NCBI GenBank assembly: GCA_032718865.1 | Contig: JALUTQ010000026.1 | Coordinates: 620,001 to 684,000, forward strand | Direction: 5' to 3' | Origin: Tilletia caries | Lineage: Eukaryota; Basidiomycota; Exobasidiomycetes; Tilletiales; Tilletiaceae | Length of the DNA: 64,000 nt | In this document: one piece after another, positions 31,952 to 47,197 of the stretch | How the letters are laid out: every line of letters begins with the position of its first letter | Position numbering within the stretch: the first letter of the stretch is position 1 | Translations under genes and position numbers: made by a program | Notes under the pieces: generated by a model | Seen by the model: the letters and a program-made list of their open reading frames with translations, nothing else | The model's database searches: none | Told to the model about the DNA's origin: nothing

Positions 31952-32309
31952 CGTGTGTGTGTATGGGCGAGTGAGTGGTGGACGTGGACGTGGCAGTGGT
32001 GCAAATCCGAAGTTCAGAAGATTCGTTCATTGATTTCTGTGTTGGGTCAGTGCGTCAGGCGTCAGGCACAGCACTGGGAGCGAGCGAAATGAGGGATGCT
32101 GTTCTCTCTTGGCGTTGGCAGGCAGCGGGGCAGCCCCTTCACTCGGCCGTATCTCTCGCCCGCATGAGTCACCACTCACCACTCACCCAGCCGCTCCACA
32201 AAATACTGTATGTACTCGAACAAGAGGCGAACAGACCATCTCATCTCGACAGCGAGCCAGCACATCTTGACAGCAGCGACAGCCTTCTCTTCTCCTTCTT
32301 CCCACAGGA

Positions 32310-32372
32310 TCACTCCCTCCCTCCCTCCCTCCCTCCCTCCCTCCCTCAGCTTCAACCGCAACCTCCCTCCCT
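32310..32372 (+). repeat. (CCCT)n pyrimidine tract in the MPC1 leader
   Basis: CCCT repeats about 60-100 bp upstream of the MPC1 ATG; a CT-rich tract common in fungal promoters or leaders. The segment CCTCAGCTTCAA(T/C)CGCAAC also occurs twice. Confidence 0.6.
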
Positions 32373-32414
32373 CCCTCAGCTTCAATCGCAACTTCACCGC
32401 GCCTCATCCTCACC

Positions 32415-33073
32415 ATGGCCTCAGGATTCTCAGCATGGCTCCGCTCCCCAGCAGCAAAGGAATACTTCTTCGTCAGCACAACTCTCCGCACCACTCTGCG
32501 CCCCATCTTCTCCTACTCACACACACTCCCTCTCTCTCTGCGTCTCCCACAGTCCACACACTTCTGGGGCCCCGTCGCAAACTGGGGTCTGCCCCTCGCT
32601 GCCATCGCAGACCTCAAGAAGGATGAGGAAGTCATCAGTGGTTCCATGACCACCGCACTCGCCGCATACTCGTCAGTCTCTAACCCTTCTTCTTTCTCCA
32701 CTCTGCTCCCTGCCTCGATCCCGATCCCAAGCTGACCTCCCTCTCTCCCTCGCTCTTGGAACAGAACGGTGTTCATGCGCTTCGCATGGCGTGTACAACC
32801 ACGCAACTACCTCCTCTTCGCCTGCCACATGACAAACGCAACAGCACAGTACACCCAGCTCGCACGCTTCTGCGTGAGTACTCCCCTCCCTCTCTCAACA
32901 CAAGCGCGGCGCTCTTGGCTAACCTGCCCCTCCTCTTCTCACCACAGAGATATCACTACTTCGGCGGCAGAGAGGCCGCTCTGAAAGACAGCATCACAGA
33001 CGCAGGCGAGAAGGCGAAGGGCGCCGTAAAATCAGTAGCACAATCTGTCAAGGACGTCGAGCGCAAGATCTGA
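32415..33073 (+). CDS. MPC1: Mitochondrial pyruvate carrier subunit 1 (136 aa)
   Basis: Four exons: 32415-32471, 32553-32671, 32765-32873 and 32948-33073; phases agree. MPC1 pairs with MPC2/3 in the mitochondrial inner membrane to import pyruvate. The family signature [16 protein letters not shown] is recovered only if the first intron (unusual donor GTCAGC, acceptor CACAG) is removed. The second helix region reads [19 protein letters not shown], also typical. After the conserved core comes an Ala/Lys-rich C-terminal extension ([19 protein letters not shown]) longer than in yeast Mpc1. Divergent from the Ca2+-ATPase gene. Confidence 0.93.
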
Positions 33074-33385
33074 TTTCACCCCGCGCTCTTCCCACGAACG
33101 ATGAACCGCTCTCTGATTTCCATCACTGCCGACCTGCTTTCCCTCCCCTTCCCTTTCCCTTTCCCATTTACATTTGTACTTCCCTCTCGTACTTCCAAAA
33201 TTCACGATGCATACCTGCTCTCGCCTCGCCGCGTACGCTGGAGTCAAAGCCGCTGTCCGCTGTCTGTGCATGTTCCGAGCTGGATGGATGGGTGGGATGA
33301 CAATTCATAAGCACACCCAACTTCCGTCCTTCCTCACGACGATCACCATCCTCGCCCCCCGTGCATTTTTCCCAAATCAGCACCC

Positions 33386-34760
33386 ATGGCCGACGAGAAC
33401 AAGAAGGCAGACGTCCCAGCGACAAACCCAGCCGTGGAAGAGGACCTCGATGACCTCGACGGTGAGCACAGCCATCCCCGCGCTGGAAAGCCAGAATCTC
33501 ACAAGTGGCGGGATTCTTGATCTGACTGAGCTTTTTTCCACAGACGTCCTGGACGAGTTCAACAAGTCGAGCACGACTGCAAAGCCAGTGCCTGCATCAT
33601 TACCATCTTCAAAATCACCAGCAGCAGCAGCAGCAGCCTCCTCATCTTCCTCAGCAACAGCAGCACCGTCCTCAGACACCAAAGCCGCCGTCGAAGATGC
33701 CGACGATGAAGACGAAGACGAAGACGGCGAGAACATGCCCGACCTCAACGAAGACGAACTCATGCGCGGCTTCGAGGAGATGATGGCAGCCATGGGTCTC
33801 GGTGCGCCCGGTGCTGGTGCCGCTTCTACCTCCAGCTCAGGCTCAGGCGCGAAAGCCGGACCATCAGGAGCAGCTACCGCCCCGCCCGCCGACTACGCAG
33901 AAGCCATCCGCGCAACGATGGCCAAGCTCCGCGAATCCGACACCAACGCCGCCTCCGGTTCCTCCTCCTCTTCCTCCCGCGGCGCCGGCGCAGACGGGAT
34001 GGGCATGCCCAGCGAGGACGAGCTCGCTAAGATCTTCTCTGCGCTCGGTGAAGGTGGCATGGGGGATGGGGGCGAGGAAGGCCCGGAGTTGGCGAAGATG
34101 TTGGAGAGTATGATGGGGGAGTTGTTGAGTAAGGATATCTTGTATGAGCCTTTGAAGGAGCTTCGTGATAAGGTGCGTCCCCCCCCCCGCGTCGCCCTTG
34201 TCTGTTTACGCGAATGACCTCACACACCCTTCTCTCCCCCCCAAATGTGATTATACAGTACCCAGAATACTTCGCCTCCCCCGCCGCGTCCTCCATCTCG
34301 CCCGAGGACCGGCAGCGGTACGAGGCGCAACACCGCTTCGTCTCCCAGGTCGTCGAATGCTTCGAGGACCCGATCTTTGAGAATGGGACGGAGAGCGAGA
34401 AGAAGGCGAAGAGGGCGGAGGTGCAGGAGCTTATGGATTCGGTGAGTCTAGCCTTCCTGTTCTGTGGAGCGGAGATAAATAGGGCCTTTGGGCCTGAGAT
34501 TGTAACTGAACCACCCCTCTGACTTTTTTTTTTTTTTCGTTTGGCTTGCTTGGGCGCCCCAGATGCAAGAGTGCGGACAGCCGCCTAAGGAGGTGCGTGA
34601 AAATTCTGCCTACAGCTCTCGGTCGGTGCCGAAGACGACTCTGACATTTCTCCCTCCTCTTTTCTCTTCTTACGCGCAGGTCGTCGGCGACATGCCCTCG
34701 GAACTCGAGACTCTCGGCCTTGGGGGCGGCGGTGGCGACGAGCAGTGCTGCATCCAATAA
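33386..34760 (+). CDS. PEX19: Peroxisomal membrane protein import receptor PEX19 (332 aa)
   Basis: Five exons: 33386-33461, 33544-34172, 34259-34441, 34563-34592 and 34680-34760; phases agree. PEX19 is the cytosolic chaperone and receptor that delivers peroxisomal membrane proteins to PEX3. The N-terminus (DLDDLDDVLDEFN) fits the PEX3-binding helix. An Ala/Ser-rich acidic linker follows, then the C-terminal cargo-binding domain (ELAKMLESMMGELLSKDILY, EPLKELRDKYPEYF). It ends in CCIQ, a CaaX box for farnesylation as in other PEX19 proteins. Exon 4 is only 30 bp. Convergent with HEM2. Confidence 0.93.
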
Positions 34761-34921
34761 GCGGACACACAGCGAGTCGACATCCAACCTGGCTCGTTGT
34801 TCGGCGCGCGTTGTATGCTATTCTTTTGCGTGTCCCCTTCGCTTATCGTACGAACAAAACAAAAACACCTTTGGGATTCTGGATGTGCTTTGGGTCAGAA
34901 ATCGAGAGAGGAGGTGCCCAT

Positions 34922-36233
<1,312 letters not shown>

Positions 36234-36383
36234 CGTGGCTTTCTCTGTGTCTCTCTTTCTGAATGTATGTGTGTTGAGTGCGACCCCAGGGACGAGAAGG
36301 TGATGGGGACGGTGTGTGCGAGCGTGGGAAAGTGGTGGCTCCACCTCCACCTGGCTTGCTGCCGTGCTTGCTTTAATCACGAC

Positions 36384-36414
36384 ACGTGACCCCCGACCTG
36401 CGGGAGGGGGTCAC
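36384..36414. repeat. Inverted repeat, possible hairpin
   Basis: Perfect 10-bp arms CGTGACCCCC and GGGGGTCACG separated by 11 bp, in the divergent spacer between HEM2 and the helicase gene. Confidence 0.7.
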
Positions 36415-37004
36415 GCAGCAAACCTTCGAAATCTGGGAGAGGTCCTCCTTCAAAACGGCCAAATGCCCCTCGTTCAGATGCCTCCAGCTCAGATTCTGCT
36501 GCATAGACAGAGCCTGCAATTTTAAGCAGAGTTCGAGTCTGCGTGTTCATCTGCAGACACCTGCAGTTTTCAGGGCAAAGAGAGCATTTCCGACTGAGAT
36601 AGAGGTACCGTTGCAGGTTGCATTTTACTACTTTTGAGGGGGGTCGGGATGCTGAGCTCCGTCCAGTTCTCCATGGCTCCTCAATCTTGGATCTCCGATC
36701 CGTGTTGCGTCATGTGCGGACAGAATCGTGCCTCACAAGCCCTCACCCACGTGAGATTCGCGTCTCGACGCGTCCCAGCCTCCCAACTCCCCCCTGACTG
36801 AAGTTTTGACAATTGAAAGGGACAAACCGTCCATCATGCTGGTCTCCACGTCGCAAGAAAGGAGCAGTAACGACTAGTATCAGAGTCAAGGTGAGCATAA
36901 CGTGGAATGCTCTGGCTGTGATCGTGTCGCTCGCTGACTCATAGTTCGCGCGTTGCGTTGCTTGTTCATTTCACAGTCCCAGGACCGAGCGCCGCGATTA
37001 CAGA
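36415..37004. other. Divergent promoter region
   Basis: Spacer between HEM2 (minus) and the helicase (plus). CTGCAG-containing repeats near 36530-36570; no gene seen. Confidence 0.4.
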
Positions 37005-40000
37005 ATGCTTCCCCGTCAGGATATCCCCTCGTCTTCCCGTCAGCCTCTGCTTCCAATTTCCTTAAATGAGAACTCTCCTCTGCCGCGGAGGTGCTCCCCA
37101 CGCAAGCGGACAAGCGAGGAGGTTAGCAGGAGCTCAGGGCTTACCAGGCACAGTCGCGGCAAGAAACGGCGTACAGATTCGGCTCCTGCCGCTGGGCAAC
37201 CTGCGCCTCCAACAGCTTCGACATCATCATCAGATTCTCTATCGAGTTCCTCTCAAACGGACACTGATCATCTCCCAAACATACACTCCAACGAAGCCCA
37301 ATTAGATTTCCGGCGCCGCGCAACCGAAGCGATACAAAAGTTTCGAAACAACACTGGCTTCCATCCTCGTCACATGCAAGTAGAGACTGTGCGCAGATTC
37401 GGGCTCGGCGAAGACGGAATCGTAGTGGCGCCGACTGGATCTGGCAAGTCCGCAACCTGGGAGCTCGCAGCGCTCATGAATCCGGACAAGGTTTACGTGA
37501 TTGTGGTGGCCCTTGATGCAATCCGAGAGGAGCAGGTGAGAATTCTTGTCTTGGTGATGCAGAGCATCCAAATGCGTCTCCTCGTGTTTTGAGTTTCTCA
37601 TTTGTGCTCTCATTCACCTCTTTATTCATCGCTTTGTAAAGGTTCGCAATTATACAGGCACCAGCATCAAGGCCCTTGGCCTGGATCCCGAGGTTCTTAG
37701 TGGTCGCCAGACATACAGAACAGAGACGCAGATAGATACGTGAGTGTTTGAGCATCCCTCCCTTCCCTTTGGCCCTTCCTTGAGTTCCTCCCATTTCCCC
37801 TCATCTCCCTTCTCAGAGTTGTCTTCATCCCACGTTCGCGCTCTACCCTCCTCCCGAGGTCCATCCTCCCTAGTCCCTTCATCGTTCATCCCCATCCTCA
37901 GAGTTGCTCCCATTTCTCATCCCGTTTCCCACGTCCTCAACCCGCTCCATCCTCAGCCGTCGGCTGCTGTGGTCCGTCGTTTGTGCAGAGTGGCCCTTGC
38001 CCCGTGGGCCGCGGTGCACGAACGATGGATCTTTTACAGTTAGCACTAAGCATGCTTTCCCTTGCTGGCTTCTACTTCCTCATTCCTCTCTACGACCTCT
38101 TCATTCTCCCATTCATTCCATCCTGGTTCCGCTCTTGCCGCTATGTCACAGTGCCCCTGGCGCAAGTCAAGGTTGTACTTGCGAAGACGAGTCGCCAGTG
38201 GCCGATGGACGATGCAGATGCAAGCTCGCTTCTGGTTCACACTGTTGCGACTTGCGACTTGCGACTTGCGGTGGCAGGTACGGACATCCGTGATCCGGGG
38301 CCCGGGCATCAATCCCTCAGGGAACCAGACATTCCTGTTTGACTGCTGATCTTTCAAAGTTTGGAGTTCTGACATGCGTCCATTCAGTCCTGTTCGCTGA
38401 CTTCCAACTTTCAAAATGATCCCCTTCCCCTGCCTGAATTCTTCTTCTTTGTTCCTCCCCAGCGAGGATCCGCGCCAGACCACCGAGCAGCAAAGATTGC
38501 GACGCAAAGCACAGCTGCTCAAGGACATTCAGGACGGCGCTTTCAATCTGATCTTTGCTTCGCCTGAGATTCTCTTCTCCTCTGGGCCGATCGTCCAAAT
38601 CCTTTCTCGCCCATCGTTTCGAGACCGCCTCGGCGGCATATTCGTCGACGAGGCTCATGTGGTGGACGAATGGGGGGTTCGTGAAAACGCACGTACCCAC
38701 CAGCCATTTGCGCCAAGTTCGGCAAGCTACGGGTCCTTCGCGCACTGGTTGGGATCCAGATTCCTGTGCTAGCGTGCACCGCAACTCTCCCTCGCTCTGC
38801 TCTTCCCAACGTCTGGACTGCACTGGACTTCGGACAGCTAGGCTTCTTTGCATGCGATGCGGGAACGGACAGATCCAACGTTCGGTGTGAGGTACGACCA
38901 ATGAAATTCAGCAACAGATCATTCCGCGACCTTACGGCATTTTTTTCAAGCACGGCGAAACGAGGAGGCGAGCTGCCTAAAACCATTATCTATTGTCGAA
39001 CGAAGAGGGAGGCGGTCAAAGCCGTCAAGGTGCTGAGGGCATATCTTGGACAGTCTCTGCATCATGCGGTACGTCACTATACGGCTATGGGTACCCGAGG
39101 TCTGAAGAAAAAAACTCTATCATCATTTTTCAGTTCGACCGATGATTCTGTGCGCATCCTGGTCGCTACAGAGGCTGCCGGGATGGGCGTCGATGTCAGC
39201 GACGTTGACCTGATCATTCAATACCGACTACCTCGAACCCTCACAGAGTTTGTTCAGCACGCCGGACGAGCGATGCGCAATCAGGATCAGCGCGGGGTGG
39301 CTGTGCTGCTCGTCGAGCCATGGGTGTGGCAGCCCGACGAGCTCAAACCTGTTTCCCAAACCGTCAAGGCGCGCCAAGCCGCGATTTCAGCTCCCCTTCG
39401 CCGGTTTCTCAGCGGCAAAGAGTGCAGGAGACTCATCATCAAAGAGGAGATGGCTCTCGATTTCGAATGGATACGCAAACAGACCGTCACGTTTGAAGAA
39501 ATGAGTCTCCCACTTGGTGCTTCTTCTGCCTCTCCATCGTCCACCATTTCAGCCACTTCTCCCTCACCTTCAGTCTCTGCCACGCGACCACGTCGCCCGC
39601 ATGCGAAGCCGCGCTGTTTGTGGAACGAAGATCCTGGTCTTGGTCCTTCGGTCCCTCCTTCTTGCTGCGACGTCTGCGATTCAAAGAGCCCCGTCATAAT
39701 TCACACGCTTGAAGAGGCCTCCAGCAGCTCAACCCAAAACCGATCCATCAAAGGCTATCGCATCCCTCGAGCTCACCCTTCCCTTTCCCGCCTCCGACAG
39801 GACTTCATCACGCATTTGTTGGAATGGCGTCAATCATATTTCGACCAGCGACGGAAGATCGAAGCCTTCCTCCCATCTCCGGAGATTGTTCTTTCCAACC
39901 TCAGCCTGGTACGCGTGGCAACGATGGCGGGTCGTATGGTCAAGCTCGCCGAGACCAACGTCCGATTTGAGACTGAGCCAATGCGCCAGCTCATTGGCGA

Positions 40001-40139
40001 GGAGGCTGAAACCCTGTCCGACCAGCTCATCGGCACTCTTGTTGTCTCCTGCGATGTGTGGGCCCGCAAGTCGACATCTCAATCTTTTGCAGGCCATCTT
40101 ACGAAGGGTGGAGACTGGAAAGAGCCACCGAAGGGTTAG
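37005..40139 (+). pseudogene. RecQ-like DNA helicase with a reading-frame break
   Basis: Exons 37005-37535, 37642-37739 and from 38463. Walker A is APTGSGKSATWEL, motif Ia region VVALDAIREEQ, and motif II IFVDEAHVVDEWG (DEAH). Just after motif II the frame must shift (a run of six G near 38672, then a TGA in the alternative frame) before resuming at CAKFGKLRVLR and VLACTATLP. From there one frame runs to 40139 with motif IV-VI features (KTIIYCRTKREAVKAV, VATEAAGMGVDVSDVDLIIQ, QHAGRAMRNQ) and a Cys cluster (SCCDVCD) resembling a RecQ zinc domain. Standalone, possibly from the expanded basidiomycete RecQ-like family. The break could be an unusual intron or sequence error, but is most simply a lesion. 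Confidence 0.7.
37740..38462 (+). other. Unusually long intron (723 bp) of the helicase gene
   Basis: GTGAGT donor and CCCCAG acceptor are good and the phase is kept, but the length is about ten times that of other introns here. It contains CT-rich sequence and three tandem GCGACTT units near 38248-38270. An old insertion is likely, though no TIRs were found. Confidence 0.6.
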
Positions 40140-43305
<3,166 letters not shown>

Positions 43306-44078
43306 TTTGGGGGAGGCCCGTCCATCGTTGATCGGTCACCTCGGGCGGGATCATCAAAAGAGAGTCCGAATCGGGATTCGGGACATTAGAGAAGAAGGAT
43401 CGAGTTGGCGGCGCGTATTCGACATTTAGGGATCACGAGTTTTTTTTCCCGGATGGGGAGTGGGAGGGGGAGTAGAGGAGCGAGTCGAGGCTCTAGAATA
43501 GCATACGGGGTTATTTTCAACGTTCAACAATCAAATTAGCGATATTGCGTCTGAACTCTTCAGCTCTTGCTGCTGGGTATGATCGATGATCTTTGACCGT
43601 GGTTTGTTCGAGCAGCGGTGAAGATGGGAGGGTCGAGCAGGAGCAAAGTGTGAATGCGCGTGAAAGTTCAGATTGAGGTGGATCGTGCGCCTCGGTGTTT
43701 GGAGCGTGGGAAAGGCGCACGTCCTTGAGCCAGACGAGACGACCACGACACGAAGCACAGACGTTTCGCATCCTCTTCTTCTCCCAACAGCTTCCAGCCA
43801 CTCACTGTTCGCGCTTCGATTCGTACATAAAACCGCAGGGATCCGTGGTTCCGCCCGAGGCCCAGTCCAACCACCCGTGTCTTTGATCCCAATCCCGCGC
43901 TACAGAAAGATTCATTCATTTCGATCTGACGGTCGTTCTTTGACTCTGAACTCAGGGTACGTCTGATCCTTGCTCGATGCCGCTTACCCCCAGCTCCGCC
44001 CTTTGGATGCGCAGGTGTATTCATCATCACTTCCTTTTATTTCCCTACTTTCGTCCCACTTCTCTATCAGACAGAATC
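43306..44078. other. Spacer between MET3 and the first repeat gene
   Basis: No convincing gene. A short stretch near 43535 (TTGCGTCTGAACTCTTC) resembles one near 46117 (TTGCGCCTGAACTCTTC), suggesting that flanks of the duplicated gene were copied with it. Confidence 0.35.
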
Positions 44079-45787
44079 ATGAACGGACGGAGACCAGCCG
44101 AAGACGCCGCTGACGGAGAGTCGGAGAGCAAGAAGGCCCGTATCACAATTGCGCTATCCGATGACGAGCCCGAGGAGAACGGGGCTGGTGGGTCGTCAGA
44201 GGGAGCTCCTCCTGGGATTCCCACTTTGAAGGGGCAGCTGGAGGAAGGAAACCACGCAGCGGACATCCCCCCCACATTACTCGAAGGCAAAGGAAAAGGT
44301 CGACAGATGGATGCGGATGGCACCTCCTCAATGACAGGTTCCAACTTCAACGGCGGAACCGGGACACAAAATGAAGAGGCCGGTCCCAGCACCGCAGACG
44401 CAACAACGTCCACCCCCTCCGCAAACCCGGCTCCGCCTGCTCCTCTCCCCAAACGCAAAGACCCTGAAGCTGCTCTCAAACCACCCTCCTCCTCCACCTC
44501 TGCCGAGACCATCCTCGACCTGTTCCGACAAGACTTCCTCGACCGGGAGACGACAAAGGAGCACGTCCTCGCCCTCGAAGGGGACGACATGAAGACCATC
44601 GTCAGGAAGAAGGTCAACGTCCTCAAGTGTCTCCATTTCGGACGGCCGCTTGCACCGTTGCTCGGTATTGATTCGGATGATCTCATGACGGACTCGGAGA
44701 GTGAGGGTGAGGAGGAAGAGGAAGAGTGGGAGCGGCAGATGGAGGCGATTCGGAAGGAATTAAGGTGGTCGGCGAGGGGTATGGAAGAGGGTCCGGAGAA
44801 GGAGGCTTTTTTGAAGGAGATCGATGGGAGTGAGGGAGAGGAGCGGGAGAAGACGGCGGAACGGACGAAGGAGAAAAAGAAGGATCAACATCGGGAGCGG
44901 AGGCAGAAGCAGAAGCAGAAGCAGAAGCAGACGCAGGAGACGACGCAGGAGCAGACGAACGAGCAGACGAGCGAGCAGACGAACGAGCAGACGAACGGGA
45001 GGACGAACGGGCGGGAGAAGGAGCAGACGAACGAGCAGACGAACGGGCGGGAGAAGGAGCAGGCTGAAGAGTCGATCTCGCTGAAGGAGAAGGTACGAGA
45101 AGAAGCGGGATTGAGGGCACTGGAGAAGATGAAGTCCGACGAGCTCCGGGGATTTCTTAGCTGGAAGGACGAGACAATCGACCTGCCTCCGTTCGATCCC
45201 ATCAAAGATAGGAACAGGGAGGCCAGAGAGGCGGACAAGGACATTTCAAAGAAAAGGGAGAGAAAGTTGGTCGCCCTCAACGAGCTCTATCGGGTCGCCC
45301 CGGGCACCTACGATCTCGCCAATCTGGAATGGTTCGAAACGCACATCCAACTTCGATCCGAACTGTCGGCGCTCATGAAGTTCCTTTTCATCGAGGAATC
45401 TCTCATGGATCTCACGAAACGAGGCCTTGTTGCCGAAGAGCGGAAGAAAGCCAACCTCGAACGGGCCCAGGCCGCTGCTGAAAAGCAAAAGAAACTCGAC
45501 ATGGACCAGAGCCGCGCCGCCGCCACCGCCACCACCTCTATACCTCCACCGCCGTCAAAGAAGACACAGATACGTATTCGCCACACTCAGAACGACCCAA
45601 GAAGGGCACGGGGGAGGAACAGATGGAGCTCCTCGCCTTGCACACCCTTGGCATCGGATTCAGAGACGCCGAGCGGAGCGCCAGGACGAAGTACATCGAT
45701 CTCCGGAAGCGGTCGGATAGGGCGGATGGGGTGATTGGTGAATTCTGGAAGGCCAAGTACGAGAAAGCTTGGGGCAACGAAGATTGA
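44079..45787 (+). pseudogene. Q/T/N-repeat protein, paralogue 1, frameshifted near the C-terminus
   Basis: Starts MNGRRPAEDAADGESES. It shares with the gene at 47198 an N-terminal KKARI..L..DEPEEN segment, a conserved core (LFRQDFLDRETTKEHVLAL, MKTIVRKKVNVLKCLHFGRP), an acidic stretch, a low-complexity QTNEQTSEQTNEQTNGRTNG region, and a second conserved block (LPPFDPIKDRNREARE). Near 45520-45545, in a CCACC-rich tract, the frame shifts relative to the paralogue; the conserved C-terminal motif (LHTLGIGFRDAER, GEFWKAKYEKAWGNED) continues in another frame to a TGA at 45787. No known family recognised; nuclear acidic-linker composition only. Confidence 0.55.
44925..45065 (+). repeat. Coding minisatellite (CAGACGAACGAG)n
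   Basis: Repeats of a 12-bp unit encode Q-T-N-E and variants within paralogue 1; the region is shorter in paralogue 2 (48080-48130). Confidence 0.8.
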
Positions 45788-46144
45788 TCGGCGCGGAGCG
45801 ATGTTTACCACGAAGCGGGGCAAGAAGTATGTCAAAGATAACTTCTTCTCCCGGCGCGCGAAGCATTGGCAAGAACCCGAACAAGGCAAAAGCCACGGCG
45901 ATACGACACGACATGCTCCCCTTCATCGTTACGCAAGGCACCCAGTCCCTCTCCATACCAATTTGTATCATCCTCACTGGCAACCCACAGCGTACTCTTC
46001 GGACATTTCCTTCATGTCATCTAAAGCAGTTCAATTCAACTTCCTTGACGCTGGACTCTCGATATTCGATATTCGATATTCGATATTTGATATTCGTCTG
46101 CGAAGGAAAGAGTGATTGCGCCTGAACTCTTCGCGCTCAGCATA

Positions 46145-46625
46145 CGAGGTGGAGGACGAAAGTCTTCGAATGATTTCTGAAATACTTAGTGTTTACACTC
46201 AGAATCTTCAAACTTGGCTCTCAATTGAAGTCCACAACCAGTCAAACAACTTGTGAGCTGAAAGGTGGTAAGCATAGAACACACGAATAGGCACCTTTTT
46301 GCTCTTCAGAGCTGACTGCTTTTTGTCTGCGAATGGGTACGTGAGCAAAGTGTGAAAATCCGAGATTTTTATTCAATTAGTAAATTATTAAGTGATTTCA
46401 TTTTTGCTCCTAACCCTATTGAGAGTCGTCTTTTTCCCAGACAGAAACCGGTCCGACAACTTAAGAACAAAAAGTTGCTCAAGTACACGCTGTATGATTT
46501 CCAGCTTTCCGCTCGCAAGTTGTTGTATTGGTTGTGGACTTCCTTTGAGAGCTCCGAAGGAGCGATTTGAGTGTAAACACTAAGTAAAATTGAGGTGCGT
46601 TCGAAGACTTTCGTCCTCCACCTCG
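46145..46625. mobile_element. MITE with TA flanks, Tc1/mariner-like (481 bp)
   Basis: The ends are inverted repeats: the left begins CGAGGTGGAGGACGAAAGTC and the right ends with its exact complement; similarity extends inward through CTTAGTGTTTACACTC, about 65 bp with a few mismatches. Flanked by TA on each side (46143-46144 and 46626-46627), the target of Tc1/mariner elements. No coding capacity. It lies between the two paralogous genes. Confidence 0.75.
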
Positions 46626-46627
46626 TA

Positions 46628-47197
46628 TTATGTTAGTGCTGGACTGTCGTCAGCGGGAACATGCGCAAAGGGGCCATCCAGGACAAAGTACCACCCATCG
46701 CCCTAAAGCGCAACGTCGGTGGATAGACGACGACCTTGCTGTACAGCCCGCAATTCGTTCACCTCCGCTCTGCTTTCCGTGGTCCTCTGCGCTGGGCCCG
46801 GGCGGCCCACGTCACGTACTCGACATATCCTTGACGCGTGTGAAAGTGGGACGTGGGACTGTTCTACATATTTCCCGCGCCTCCGGGGGGCGGCGGGCTG
46901 CGGGCAAACAAAGGGAAACTTCTTCAGACCGCCACCGCGCTGAGCTGCGCGCCTCGTGTCACGAAACTATCACGTGCACGAGCGTTGCGCTCAGACCCCT
47001 CCGTCTCAGGGCCGCACTTTGACCTCCTGATGAGGCATACATAAGATGATCATTATTCCCTTTCCTCCTTCCCCCCTTCTCTTTCGGATCTGCTGTGTGC
47101 AGTAACAAACTCCGCGCCCACCAAGTCCCGCCCCCAGCTGCCAGCCCACTTTCGCTGTACGGCAGCAAGGCCGAAGACAAATCCCCCAGACGGAACA
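46628..47197. other. Upstream region of paralogue 2
   Basis: No gene recognised; a CCCGGGCGGCCCAC GC-rich patch near 46796 and a CT-rich leader just before 47198. Confidence 0.35.

Noticed and set aside
31173..32030. 285-aa Arg/His/Pro-rich frame opposite the Ca2+-ATPase start
   Set aside because: Shadow of the real ATPase exon in another frame; composition is that of GC-rich out-of-frame translation.
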